From assembly GCA_018398815.1 (NCBI GenBank), contig CM031620.1, positions 68,016,760 through 68,080,759 on the forward strand: 64,000 nt of DNA. The letters are read 5' to 3'. Origin of the DNA: Conus ventricosus. Taxonomy: Eukaryota > Mollusca > Gastropoda > Neogastropoda > Conidae. A program made the translations under genes and the position numbers. How positions within the stretch are numbered: the stretch's first letter is position 1; each line of letters begins with the position of its first letter. The notes beneath the pieces are model-generated. The model ran no database searches and was not told the origin of the DNA. It was given only the letters and a program-made list of their open reading frames with translations. Positions 1-13,872 of this stretch are shown piece by piece.

Positions 1-405
1 GCACTCTCCACATTTTCTATATCACCCTCTTTTTTCCCCACAGGATTGCAATGTTCTATCCTGGCACGTTTTACTGCTGCTAAAGTGTCTTCAGTGACCT
101 TTCTTGTAGTTCCACTCAGCGCCTTGACGTTTGACACGTGCTTCGCTGAACGAATGTGATCAAGAGCTTTCTTCCCGCGATTACCGTAACACTTCCCTTA
201 AGCACAGTTTGCACCAAGCTAAACCTGGTGCAATAACTTTGCGAAGAAAGTCTCCAATGACTTCTTCGTCAACTTTCTGAAGCGTCCACTCCCATTTCCA
301 CATGTTTTTAATTGCAGATTCGTCAAAAGATCGACCCGCATGAACAATGACTGCACGCTCCGCCATTTTGTTTTTTCCGGAAGTCCGACCGGAAATTTCT
401 TCCAA
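1..405 (-). pseudogene. hAT-like transposase N-terminal fragment with BED-like zinc finger
   Basis: Read on the minus strand from about 405 to the window edge. A Trp-rich start (WKWEW) is followed by a zinc-finger-like signature, AWCKLCLREV, and then in another frame YGNRGKKALDHIRSAKH. The spacing Cys-x2-Cys ... H-x4-H is that of BED/TTF-like fingers in mollusc and cnidarian hAT-type transposase relatives. A one-base frameshift near position 190 separates the two finger halves, so the copy is broken. Downstream residues are basic and low in complexity, and the reading continues off the left edge. No catalytic core is in the window. The hAT assignment rests on finger style and is inference; it could be another zinc-finger DNA transposon. 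Confidence 0.45.
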
Positions 406-481
406 GAATAATCAGGGGCCATAACTTGCGCGCAGTTGCTATGAACGCTTGCAAGCCGATCACGGATACCTTGCTCCTGTC

Positions 482-483
<2 letters not shown>

Positions 484-520
<37 letters not shown>
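484..520. repeat. poly(T) tract, 37 nt
   Basis: Uninterrupted run of T on the plus strand, between the zinc-finger transposase fragment and the last visible GTPBP4 exon. It could be the poly(A) tail of a minus-strand retro-insertion. No target-site duplication was found. Confidence 0.8.
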
Positions 521-521
<1 letters not shown>

Positions 522-711
522 ACAAACCGAAATCGTGGAATTCCGCCCAGACGCGGAACGTTTTAAGCCCTGTTTCTTTTATTCTAAAAGCATTCACACA
601 CTTTAATCACTCTTCCTTCTCCCTCCCTTTCAGCGTCTTTGTTTGGATGAGAATTCAAGACAATAAGAACCAAAACCAAAACTGACAAACTACTGCCAAT
701 TCTAAGCTGAC

Positions 712-819
712 CTGTTTCTCCCTGGGGAGGTCGTCCAGTGTCATGACGTCAGACTTGTTAGACACCAGCATCAATGGCTTGTTCTTGAACAGCGGCGTGA
801 TGGACTGGAACAGGCTCAC
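712..819 (-). CDS. GTPBP4: GTPBP4 coding exon 8 (G4 motif)
   Basis: 108 bp, 36 codons, phase 0, acceptor GGTTGTCAG and donor GTCAGC. Encodes [16 protein letters not shown], then the G4 motif NKSD, ending LPREKQ. Intact. The following exons lie outside the window. Confidence 0.93.
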
Positions 820-3800
820 CTGACAACCAATATCAGAAAGATCAAGCAACACACTCCCTACCACCAGTTGTCTCCCCTGCTTTCTGTCATGTATGGCCTA
901 GTTGTATGGGTAAGCAATTCATTAATGTTTATATCTCAGCTGAACACAAAGGGCAATATCAGCAGTGTCACGACATCACAGTTACTTTCTACATAGATGT
1001 TAATTTTTCTCAATCACATACACACAACTTATTATACCAGATTTTCTATTAAAAAAAACACAATAAAGTTGCTTAAAAATCTTTCTTCCAGTAATGTCTA
1101 AGATCACACACACACACACACAAAATCTCTCTCTTTCATGAACTAAAAAATTGCATCAAGATGGAACATCTTTGAACAAGATTTTCATACAGTCTGCAGT
1201 GAATTGTTTTCATCTAACATCATGTAAGTGCCAACACATGTAAGTGCCAACACTACATATGAAAAAGTTTGATAGAGACTGACACATCACATGAAATACA
1301 CCATGAAGCTTTCATGCCTTTAAAAGATAAGCCTAAACCGATTTTAGTAAGAAAATCACCTTCTGAAAGCATGTTAACCATGGTGATGAAGAACAACTTT
1401 TTTATCTTGATCAACTCTCTAAAGAGTCCCAACAACTTCAGTTCTGACATGATGCACACATCATTCTGTCCTGTGAAAAGTGGCTGTAAACATTCTGGCA
1501 AAGAGAACTCAAGATGACCAGTTGTGCGGAAAGATCAATGATGACATTGTCAAGTCTATGAAACCTTGTTACCATTGAGGCGCCCATCAAGAACTCCAAA
1601 ACTTTTCAAATTCGCAGTCTGAAATATTGCAATAAACTGGAGATTGCCCGTCTGTAACACTGCGTCCACCATCGTTCCCCACCAAAAGTTCATCAGAAAG
1701 ACCGTGTTATCCTCCATTTCTCTTTGCTGGCAAGCTAGCATCTAAGAACATGTACACACCAAGTGGGTTACTGGCATCTGTCCAAAGAAAAATAAGCAGA
1801 TGAGAAAAAGTCAGGGTAACACGAGAAACAGTGGCTCTTAGTACAGGGAAAAAACTGGCAAAGTGAAACAGAATTACAGGTAGGAGGACAGTACAGAGTG
1901 TCTAAACAGTGGGGATCCAGACTGTATTCCTAGGATTCCCTGCATCACTGTGGGAAGGTCTGTTTACACAATAATTATCAGTAGGATTCCCTGCATCACT
2001 GTGGGAAGGTCTGTTTACACAATAATTATCAGTAGGATTCCCTGCATCACTGTGAGAAGGTCTGTTTACACAATAATTATCAGTAGGATTCCCTGCATCA
2101 CTGTGAGAAGGTCTGTTTACACAATAATTATCAGTAGGATTCCCTGCATCACTATGAGAAGGTCTGTTTACACAATAATTATCAGTAGGATTCCCTGCAT
2201 CACTATGAGAAGGTCTGTTTACACAATAATTATCAGTAGGATTCCCTGCATCACTGTGAGAAGGTCTGTTTACACAATAACTATCAGTAGGATTCCCTGC
2301 ATCACTGTGAGAAGGTCTGTTTACACAATAAATATCAGTAGGATTCCCAGCATCACTGTGAGAAGGTCTGTTTACACAATAATTATCAGTAGGATTCCCT
2401 GCATCCCTATGAGAAGGTCTGTTTACACAATAATTATCAGAAGTACAACACAATTTAGCAAAAGACGCACAACTCAGCACAGAACAGAGCATTATCTGAT
2501 GATACATCATTACGCTCTCCATGCTACCAAGTTGTTACCCAACCATGGGTAAAATGGGTCCTGCTGCCTTGCAGGCTGCCTTGGGAAAGGCGAAGGCTTT
2601 GGGAGTAAACCCCTAATGAAAAATTCGGAGTGGAGCCCCTAAGACGGCTTGGTGGTGAACTCCATTATCATTCCGGCAGCTCCTGCAGTCCAGTCGTAGT
2701 CAAGATGTTATGCCCTGCATCCCTCTTGGCAATAATAGTTCGGACCAAGAGGGGGGTCGTGGTGCTTGGGCAACCCACGGTCTCCATATACTTCTTTGCC
2801 CAGGACTCATTGACTCTACCTCTCCTTTCTGCTTTCCCAAGCCCTGGGGCAACAGGCGAGTGGCGACGGTGGCAGGTGGAAGATGGCACTGGGAGCTGCC
2901 AGCCACGGACCTGCACTCAGGCGATCAGGGCAGCATGGTCGTCACTCTACTCACCGGGGCAAGAGTAGGTTTCGGCAGCCACCTTGGCGATGGAGCAGCC
3001 CTATTCAGGGAGAGCGCTGCTCCCCCCTCATGTGGAGGGGCCTAGAAAAGGTGGCCTAAAGAAAGCTTGCCTCACGCCATCCTGTCAGCATACCGCAGCT
3101 GACCGGACATCTAACAATGCGGTCGAAATCATTCAAAAAGATCTACCACAAAGAACAAACGCACTTTATGTGTTGGAGCCTGGAACATCCAGACTCTAAT
3201 GGACAGCAGGAACAGCGACAGACCAGAGCATCAAACAGCACATGTGGGCCAAGAACTAAAACGTTACAAAGTTGATACTGCTGCACTTAGCGAGACGCGC
3301 CTGGCAGACACTGGAGAAATCACAGAAGGAGCTGGATACACCTTCTTCTGGACAGGAAGGCCCCTGGAGGATAAAAGAGAAGCAGGAGTGGGTTTTGCCA
3401 TCCACACCTCGCTGGTCAAGAACCTAGAGTCTCTCCCAAAGGGAACTGGTGATTGTCAGATGACTATGAGACTACCCCTCCAAGGAAAGCAGCACTTGAC
3501 ACTCATCAGTGTGTTCGCCCCCACCATGACCTACACCCAAGAACAGAAGGAACTGTTCTACCAGAGCCTCTCAAGCTTGCTACGCAGTATCTCAAAGGAT
3601 GACAAGCTTTTACTTCTTGGGGACTTCAACGCTCGTGTGGGCAGGGACTCCCAGTCTTGGCCGAATATCATCGGACCGCATGGAGTGGGACAGGAAACCT
3701 CAAATGGCCAGCTGCTTCTTACATTCTGCGCCGAGTTTGTTTTGACCATCACCAACACACTGTTCCAGCTGCCGGACATCCACAAGGCCACCTGGATGCA

Positions 3801-6800
3801 CCCTCGCTCCAGACACTGGCACTTGATCGACTATGTGATCACTAGGCGGCGTGACATCCAGGATGTCCACATCACAAGAGCAATGAGGAGCGGACTGCTG
3901 GACTGACCACCTGCTGCTGAGGTGCAAGCTCTCCTTCTCCATCGCTAGCACCCACAGACGCCAGAAAGCCGACATCAAGAAGAAACTGGAAGTCCAGAAA
4001 CTGAATGATCCAGCTACAAGGGAAACCATGACCAACCTTGCGAACCAGCTCAATAGTTTACCAGATGAAGCTGACTTAGAAAAGGCCTGGGTAAACTTAA
4101 GAAATGCAGTCTACGACTCTGCCAGGCTGTCTCTTGGGCACGCACAGAAGAAACACCAGGACTGGTTCGACAGCAATGACACGGAGATCGGCAGACTGCT
4201 ACAGCAGAAGCACGAAGCCCACACAAGCTGGCTCAACGACAAGGGATCAACAGCCAAGAATGATCGTCTCAAGCATCTCAGAGGCAAGGTCCAGGCTGAG
4301 CTGAGACAGATGGAGGACAACTGGTGGAAAAAGAAGGCTGCAGAGCTACAACAGCAGGCTGATGAGCACACCTCCAAGTTCTTTGCAGGCCTGAAGACTG
4401 TGTACAGGGTTCCTACAGACTCCCAAGAACAAAATTCAAGGAGTTTTCAAGGAGTGTATATTTTATTTCAAGGCTACAATACTTGCGTAAAAATTGAAAA
4501 AAGAAATGGCAGTTTGATTTTTCTGCATTCAGGTTGATGGAAAAAATTATTTAAAAACAAATGTTTACAAACATTGTTGCAATTTTGGATTGTTGTTGGC
4601 TATTTAACCAAGGGAGATAATTTGTAACGCAATCAAAATTGAAGTTACAAATTATCTCCCTTGGTTAAATAGCGGACAACAATCCAGGATCACGACGATC
4701 TTTGTAAAAATTTCTTTTTAGATAATTTTTCATTAACCTGAACGCAGAAAAATCAAACTGCCATTTCTTTTTGCCACATCAAAGATTTCTGGAGCCAATG
4801 CCTTGATTTTCAAAGGTTTTCAAGGAGGTTTGGTCAACAGAACCACATTTTATTGATTTTCAAAGGTTTTCAAGGTCTTGAAATCTGCCGTCAGAATTCA
4901 AGCAGTTTCAAGGAGTTTCAAGGAGCGTACGAACCCTGTGTGTATGGCCCCTCCTCCAACGCCATGGCGCCTGTACGGACAGCTGATGGCACCCTGCTTA
5001 CTGAGAAGAGTGATATTGTGCAGCGGAGGTGTGACCACTTCAGCCAGCTTCTGAATAGACCATCTCAGATCGATCAGCAAGTGATCCGGGACATGCCCCA
5101 ACATCCAGTTTTGACATCGCTTGACGACCCACCGAATAAGGAGGAAATCCAGAAGGCAATCAAGCAGCTCCAAATTGGAAAGGCACCGGGCCCTGGCGGC
5201 ATTCCCCCCGAGATCTTCAAGGTTGGTGGAGAGGCCATGGTCGACAAGCTAACTGAGCTGATGCAGCAGTTCTGGGGTGAGGGAACAGTACCACAAGACT
5301 TTAAGGATACCAACATCATCCACCTGTACAAGAACAAGGGCGACAGAGCATCGTGCGACAACCACAGAGGCATCTCCTATTGAGCATTGCAGGAAAGATT
5401 ATGGCCCGGGTCATCCTGAATCGCATCATACACCATTTGCTGAACGATGCCGTCTCCTAGAGCCAGTGTGGCTTCAGGAGCAACAGGGGGACAATCGACA
5501 TGATCTTTGCTGGTCGCCAGCTGCAAGAGAAGTGCCGGGAACAGAATCAGAATCTCTACATACTCTTTGTGGACCTGACAAAGGCTTTCAATACCATCAG
5601 TCGTGAGGGTCTGTGGGCTATACTGTCCAAAACTGGCTGCCCACCAAAGTTTGTCAAGATTATACGATCCTTCCATGATGGCATGATGGCTCGTGTAGAG
5701 GAAAACGGCACTGTGTCTGACCCCTTCCCCGTGTCCAACGGAGTGAAGCAAGGATGTGTCCTAGCACCAACCCTGTTCAGCCTCATGTTCGCCACAATGC
5801 TGTTCTCTGCTATCTCTAGTACCAACACAGGGATCACTGTCCCTACAGATGTGATGGCCGCTTCTTCGACTTAAGGCGCTTGAAGGCCAGAACAAAAGTT
5901 CTTGAGGCCCTTGTGAGAGAACTCCTGTTTGCCGATGACAGTGCACTCGCAGCACTCAACGAACCAGACCTGCAAGAGCTTGCCAGTTGCCTGTCTGCAG
6001 CAGCAGAGGCCTTTGGCTTGACGATCAGCCTGCGGAAGACAGAAGTGATGCTCCAGCCAGCACCCGACCTCTCTCCTCCAGAACCAAACATCGTGATCGA
6101 GGACACACCCCTGAACAATGCTGACAGCTTCACCTACTTGGGGAGCTGCTTGTCTTCATCATGTGGCTTGGATAAAGAAGTGTCGGACAGACTGGCAAAA
6201 GCAGGAGCTTCCTTCGGCAGACTTTGGAACAGAGTGTGGGGAGAGCGTGGCATCACTCTAAGCACCAAGCTGGCAGTCTACAGAGCAGTTGTCACCTCGC
6301 TTCTCTACTGCTGTGAGACCTGGACACTGTACAGGAAACAACTGAAGACTCTGGATCAGTTCCACCCCTGCTGCCTGCGTAAGATCATGGGCATCTCCCG
6401 GGAGGACAGGATTACCACCACAAAAGTGCTTCGCAGAACAAAGATGCCTGGTATCAAGGCACTGATCATGGAAGTGCAGTTGAGGTGGGTTGGGCATGTG
6501 GTACGAATGGACAACACGCGACTTCCAAAACTGGTCTTCTTCTCTGAGCTGGCAGCTGGAAAAAGGAACACTGGGCGGCCACTCAAATGCTTCAAGGACT
6601 GCCTGAAAGTATCACTGGCAGCCCGTGGCATCCTGCTTCATGGCTGGGAAACACTTGCCACAGACTGCAGTGCCTGGCGACTTGCTGTCGCTTCAGTTCC
6701 TTGTTTAGACTTCATCAAACAATAGCAGGTAGTCTGATTTTTCTTGTGTCGTTTTTTTCAACAATGAAAGTGAGATGCAATGCCAAAAGTCACCAAATAC

Positions 6801-9800
6801 CTTGATTTTCCCTCATCACACTGAAATCCTTTGGCGACTTGACTATCTGGAAACATTGTTTGAAAAGGCTGAGAATTCTGTTCACAAGAGCTGAAGCTTG
6901 GTGCACGTTTACAGTGTGCAGTGTCCAAAGAATATCAGATTTCAGCACATCTGTCTTTGAGCAAAATGAGTCCATTGTGGCTGAAGAGCTGGCACTAGAT
7001 TCATGCATGGACACGTCAGGATCAGGATTTAATGGCGACACAACATTAGCGTTCGACGCTGCTGCTGCTGTCTTGTTTGTAAGAAAGTGCGAGATGGGTA
7101 TCGCTGCTGAAAATTTGCTCGCCGCCAGTAGAGCCATGTGCTTTTTTTCCTTTGCTGGGCTAGTCAGGGCACTCTTGCCCATTGCTCACACATCAAAACT
7201 TTTTTTGCAGATTGTGCAGTAGCAGGCATATTTTTTTGCTTTGTCTTCTCTTGCCCAGTCAGAATACTCAGGTTTATCCAACCACAGACAGTTGAAAGCA
7301 CATTCCCCCCCCAGTATTTTCAAGCTCTGTTCATGAACTAGCAATCACAATGAACTGAACACGCCGGAAGCCCAAGACCTTTGCTCATGCGTAGAATTCA
7401 GAAACTGCGGAAGTTACAAATTATCTCCCTTTGGTTCACTAGCAGACGACAATGCGGGATTGCGACAAAGTAAAAATTTTGAAAATAATTTTTCATCAAC
7501 TTGAACGCAGAAAAATCAAACTGATATTTTTTTCTTGGCCACATGAAAAATTTTTTTTGGGAGACGATGGCTTGATTTTCAAAGGTTTTGGAGGTTTGGT
7601 CAACATAACCACATTTTATTGATTTTCAAGGGGTTTCAAGGCTTTGAAATTGGCTTTCAGAAATCTAGGACAAACCTGCCTTCTCCCCGTCCTTTTCATG
7701 AGGAGATGAAAGGTAAGGGTCCCACCCTCTCCCCGTCCTTTCCATGAGGATGATGAAAGGTATGGATCCCCCTCTCCCTGTCCTTTCCATCAGGATGATG
7801 AAAGGTATGGATCCCCCTCTCCCTGTCCTTTCCGTGAGGATGATGAATGGTAAGGATCCCCCTCTCCCATCCTTTCTATGAAGATGATGAATGGTAAGGA
7901 TCCCCCCTCTCCCGGTCCTTTCTATGAAGATGATGAAAGGTAAGGAACCCCCTCTCCCGGTCCTTTCTATGAAGATGATGAATGGTAAGGATCCCCCCTC
8001 TCCCCATCCTTTCCATGAGGATGATGAAAGGTAAGGATCCCCCTCTCCCCGTCCTTTCTATGAAGATGATGAATGGTAAGGATCCCCCCTCTCCCCGTCC
8101 TTTCTATGAAGATGAATGGTAAGGATCCCCCCTCTCCCCGTCCTTTCTATGAAGATGATGAATGGTAACCTTTACGCGACGCGCCGTGCGATAGTGACGG
8201 CAACTCTGTCAACCCGTTCACGACGAGCCGTGCCCTGGTGACGGCAGCACTGCTGTACTGCTCAGACGTGCTGTGCCTCCGTGACGGCACAACTAAAAAA
8301 AATTCCCATGTTCTCTCATCTACCGTCTAGGGGATGCAGCTGCCATAAATATTTAGAACAGGGTTTCTAGCCACTGGAAGGGTAAGTTTACATGCACTAG
8401 CGATGACCTTTGGGACCCCAGAGAAGTCCGAACAAAGAGACCCGTCTGGCACTGGAAAGCACGTGTGGAATTTCCTGCTTCACCAATATATCGGGCAGAA
8501 GGAAAATGACACGTGGTTTTAGAGCTGGTTCAGCAAAGTAGTTCAGAAAATGAGGGGGGTAAAGGTGTACAAGTTTATCGAAAAGAATCTGAGCTTGATT
8601 TTTATTTGCTCTGTGTATTTAATAGTTTTATAAGTCTTATCATCTGAAGCCGAAACAAGTGAAATGTGTGTGTACTGTGTGCAATGATTTAATTGCCTTA
8701 AAAAAGAAAGAAAAAAGAAAAAAGAATTCACTTGGATTACACTTATTGAATACCTCAGGCTTTCTCTGCATCTGTTCAAAGTAAGAGCAAAGTTTTATGC
8801 CCCTTTCTTCCTCATTTGCTGTTGTCATACTAACCAAACAAAGGTAAACAAGATTGTGTTCTCCTACGTTTTACTTATGTTGTTTCTGTAACAGTAGCGT
8901 TGCTATTTTACTCAAAATGTATTTTAATTCTACGCTCATTACAAAGTTCGCGCTTTACCCTTTCCGTTGATATATAACAATTGCTTGTTAGGTTTATTAT
9001 TAGCAGACGTAAAATAAAATTAAAAAAGTGCGAAAATCGCGCGTCTGCAACGGTTGTAAGCACGTGCGGAGCACGCGCATGCAGGGAAGTGACGTTGCTC
9101 TGCCGTGCCCGTCGTGAAAGTAGTAAGGATCCCCCCTCTCCCATCCTTTCTATGAAGATGATGAATGGTAAGGATCCCCCCTCTCCCGGTCCTTTCTATG
9201 AAGATGATGAAAGGTAAGGATCCCCCCTCTCCCGGTCCTTTCTATGAAGATGATGAATGGTAAGGATCCCCCCTCTCCCGGTCCTTTCTATGAAGATGAT
9301 GAATGGTAAGGATCCCCCCTCTCCCGTCCTTTCTATGAAGATGATGAAAGGTAAGGATCCCCCTCTCCCCGTCCTTTCTATGAAGATGATGAAAGGTAAG
9401 GATCCCCCCTCTCCCGGTCCTTTCTATGAAGATGATGAATGGTAAGGATCCCCCCTCTCCCCGTCCTTTCTATGAAGATGATGAAAGGTAAGGATCCCTC
9501 TCTCCCGGTCCTTTCTATGAAGATGATGAATGGTAAGGATCCCCCCTCTCCAGGTCCTTTCTATGAAGATGATGAATGGTAAGGATCCCCCCTCTCCAGG
9601 TCCTTTCTATGAAGATGATGAAAGGTAAGGATCCCCCTCTCCCAGTCCTTTCTATGAAGATGATGAAAGGTAAGGATCCCCCTCTCCCCGTCCTTTCTAT
9701 GAAGATGATGAAAGGTAAGGATCCCCCCTCTCCCGGTCCTTTCTATGAAGAAGATGAAAGGTAAGGATCCCCCCTCTCCCCGTCCTTTCTAAGAAGATGA

Positions 9801-12800
9801 TGAAAGGTAAGGATCCCCCCTCTCCCGGTCCTTTCTATGAAGATGATGAAAGGTAAGGATCCCCCCTCTCCCCATCCTTTCCATGAGGATGATGAATGGT
9901 AAGGATCCCCCCTCTCCCCGTCCTTTCCATGAGGATGATGAAAGGTAAGGATCCCCCCTCTCCCCATCCTTTCCATGAGGATGATGAATGGTAAGGATCC
10001 CCCCTCTTCCCGTCCTTTCCATGAGGATGATGAAAGGTAAGGATCCCCCCTCTCCCCGTCCTTTCTATGAAGATGATTAATGGTAAGGATCCCCCCTCTC
10101 CCCGTCCTTTCCATGTGGATGATGAAAGGTAAGGAACCCCCCTCTCCCCGTCCTTTCCATGATGATGAAAGGTAAGGATCCCCCCTCTCCCCGTCCTTTC
10201 CATGAGGATGATGAAAGATAAGTATCCCCCCTCTCCCCGTCCTTTCCACAAGGATGATGAAAGGTAAGGATCCCCCCTCTCCCCGTTCTTTCCATGAGGA
10301 TGATGAAAGGTAAGGATTCCCCTTGCTCCGTCCTTTGAGGATGATGAAAGGTAAGGATCAGCCCCTCTCCCCATCCTTTCCATGAGGATGATGAAAGGTA
10401 TGGATCCCCTCTCCCTGTCCTTTCCATGAGGATGATGAAAGGTAAGGATCCCTCCCCTCTCCCCATCCTTTCCATGAGGATGATGAAAGGTATGGATCCC
10501 CCTTTCCGGTCCTTTCCATGAAGATGATGAAAGGTATTTGTTAAGGATCCCCCCCTTTCCGGTCCTTTCCATGAAGATGATGAAAGGTAAGGATCCCCCC
10601 CCCCCCCCCCCTTTCCGGTCCTTTCCATGAGGATGATGAAAGGTAAGGATCCCCCCCCACCCCCTTTCCATGAGGATGATGAAAGGTAAGGATCCCCCCT
10701 TTTCGGTGATTTCCATGAGGTTGATAAAAGGTAAGGATCCCCCCCCCCCCCCCCCCTTTCTGGTCCTTTCCATGAGGATGATGAAAGGTAAGGATCCCCC
10801 CCTTTCCATGAGGATGATGAAAGGTAAGGATACCCCCCCACCCCACCCCTTTCCATGAGGATGCCTTCACCTGCTCCTCCACCGTTTTCTGGCACTGCTC
10901 GGACAGGTCCATGACGTAGATGATGATGGCGCGCAGGTGGGTCAGGGCTGTGATGGCCTGCATCTCTATCGTGTTCATCTCCTCCATCGGGTGGTCCAGG
11001 ATGCCAGGTGTGTCCACCACCTGTACACACACCCATGTATTTTACATAACCCCTGAAAGACGTCACTGCTGAGTGAACAGCGTATCACTTCTCAGTGACA
11101 AAGAACTGTGTTATGGATTCTGATAACACATAGCAAGTGAAAGAGTCCAACAGCAGCAGAAGGGGAAAAAAAAAATAGAGAAAAAGAATAACGATTCAAA
11201 AGGCTGGACTGCCTCACTTAACTGAAATATGTGATAAAATGATCCAATATTGTAATGTAATGTAATGTAAAAGGATATTTATAGAGCGCTTACCTCGCAA
11301 GAGCCCAAAGCGCATATTACAGAAAAACATGACAAAATCCTCATTCTAATTCAAAACCACACACACACACACACACACATGTGCATGCATGAGCGCGCAC
11401 AACATACACCACACAGACACACACACCCACGCCGAAAAACTCACACATGCGGACAGACACACAAGCGTGTTCAACACCAGCAAACACGTGCACAGTGGCA
11501 AGAGGATATCATTAATCAGTCCGAAGGAAAAGGTGTGTCTTTAGGGAGGTTTTGAAAGTCTCTAAAGAGTACGTGTTACGCAGAGAAGAAGGGAGACTAT
11601 TCCACAGAGCAGGTGCCCGGTAAAAGAAAGATCGCTGGCCTGAAGTTTTCAGGCGAGAGGAGGGAAGCCGAAGCAGATGAGAATCTGTGGATGAGAGTAA
11701 GCTGCAAGACGGAACATAGAGATGGTGAAGGTCAGAGAGGTAGGAGGGAGCCAGATTATTCAGTGATTGTGAAAACCAGGAGGAGAACTTTAAGTCAATG
11801 CAAGACTGAATTGGGAGCCAGTGTAAGGATGACAGAATTGGTGATATGTGATCAGATCTAGAAGAGCAGGAGATCAGACGGGTGGCATTGTTCTAAACTT
11901 TTTGAAGTTTAGAGATGAGCGTTAAGGGACAACCAGCAAGGAGGGAGTTACAATAGTCAAGCCGAGACAGAACAAAAGCACAGATTAGAGTCTTCAGGGC
12001 ATTTTGAGTGAGGAAGCGGCAAACTGAGCTGATTCTACAAAGTTCAAGGTAGCAGGTAGTAATGTTCTATGATGACCCTGACAAACAAGTTTACGGACAA
12101 ACGGATGAAACATTTCCTTTTCTTTCTTATCCTTCAACATTAATCCCCTAAAATTTTGCGCGGCATATGTCATGGATATCCAAGGAACCATGTGTTTCAT
12201 CAAAGAATGATGCCTTGCCGCACACTGCCGTTCTCCAGGGATCCAGTTTTGTTTTCCTGAAGGAATGAAGCTTTGCTATGCCTTTGTTTCTTGTTTCCTA
12301 TTTTTTTGACAATAACTTCTTTTTTGGTACAGACATGGGCCATGCTTTATTCACAAAGTTATAAAATTCTGTGAAAATAGCTTAAAACACCGACTCAGTT
12401 ACCACAAGAAAACTTTGACTCTGGGTTATTTACTGCCCATGACCTTCGGTGAAGGTTAACCAGTCCGAAATCTTGAGCTCTAATTCCTTTGACCTTCATT
12501 CACATGCGTCACAGTTTTACCATGGCAGCAAACCCTAACTGGGGGGTGAGAGTGTTGAGAAGTGAAGGCCACTGTGCTTTTGCCTCAGTGACATCATCTC
12601 ACTCTCACCCAATCACCCTGACCAGATCAAAATATGGTCTATTTGTTCAGATAATAGGTCCAATAGGGATGTAATACTGATGTTTTGCAGGCATGTGCAT
12701 GCATAAACATCTACACACAAACAATTTTACACCAACATGCTCTTGTCTGAAAACAACATACATGCTTACGCACACACACACAACTTTTTTTTTTACACTC

Positions 12801-13802
12801 TCACTTATTCTCTCTCTCTCTCACTCTCTGACACACGCACGCTGATCTTTACCTGGTAACGATTGAACTTGTAATCTGTGTGTCCAACATACAAACTCTT
12901 GGTGGTGAATGCATAGGGCTGCACTTCAACATCAGCATTTGTAATCTGCAGCAAACAAAAAGATTGTTCAGTTACCCTGGATTGCAAGCCACTGTCATGT
13001 TGAAAAGAATACTCTCTCATATAATAAACAGTCCAAAGATTCTATGCAGATTCAATTCACCTATGATTCTGCAGTAACAAAAGCTATTTAACTTGCGAAA
13101 CATTTGCTAGTAACAACGACAGGCAAGTTAATCATGTACACCTGGCATAGACTTGTTTCATATTTTGATCTGTCCAGCTTGATAAATGCACTTAAAAAAA
13201 TGTGGTATAGGGACCAAAAGAACAGAGATGGGCCAATAAATTGCAATCCTATCACTACAAGACAGCAAGCAGAAGAAATAAAAATAAGATACAAATTTTG
13301 ATCTCCAAAACACAAATGCTAATTTGTCTTTGCACACTCATTCAATGAACACCGTTTTCTGTAAATGAATTCCTTTCAGCTTCTTGTTCTTTCAGCCCAC
13401 CTTGTTGATGAAGCTGGACTTGCCCACATTGGGGAATCCACAGATGATGATGGTACGTGTATTGGGGTCTATGGAGGGAAGACGAGACACGTGTTGTCGT
13501 ACTTCTTCCAGGTAGGTCAGGTTCTGAGCCTGGCGCTTCAGGATCTTTACCATTCTGTAACCGTATGAGAATAACTTTGATTGTAGCATCAGCAACAAAA
13601 GAGGAAAAAACATCAACTGTCAGAGAAGCAAGTTTGTGCTCTTAACCAACGTCAGAATGACGTCCAATATACTATGTCCCAATTCTGTCAATCTTGCAGT
13701 CTGAGATTAAAAAAAATTGATCATGAATATAAACCCCAGCAATGAACTTGGAAAATCTAAAGATCTACTGAATAGTTTTTTTAAAAGTTTAATCTCTCTC
13801 TG

Positions 13803-13872
<70 letters not shown>

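Larger units (their letters stand above)
2545..6735 (+). mobile_element. RTE-like LINE, near full length, inactivated
   Basis: Non-LTR retrotransposon with a GC-rich 5' leader (about 2545-3130), an AP-endonuclease domain, a linker, a reverse transcriptase and a long C-terminal region. It is broken by several frameshifts and a stop, and a 534-bp MITE has inserted into the linker at 4405-4938. The C-terminal block ([14 protein letters not shown], then WVGHVVRMD) resembles the RTE-type LINE at 46-47.4 kb. The clade is assigned from overall style and is not certain. It lies antisense to GTPBP4 in intron 7. Confidence 0.8.

Noticed and set aside
1902..2552. Long open frames on both strands encoding 17-residue repeats
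   Set aside because: They arise because the minisatellite unit (51 bp) is a multiple of three. No start context, no flanking coding signal.
9743..11066. Long minus-strand frames of up to 329 codons rich in Ser/Gly/Arg
   Set aside because: Read-through of the 46-bp minisatellite in three frames. Only the GTPBP4 exon 7 part at the 5' end is coding.
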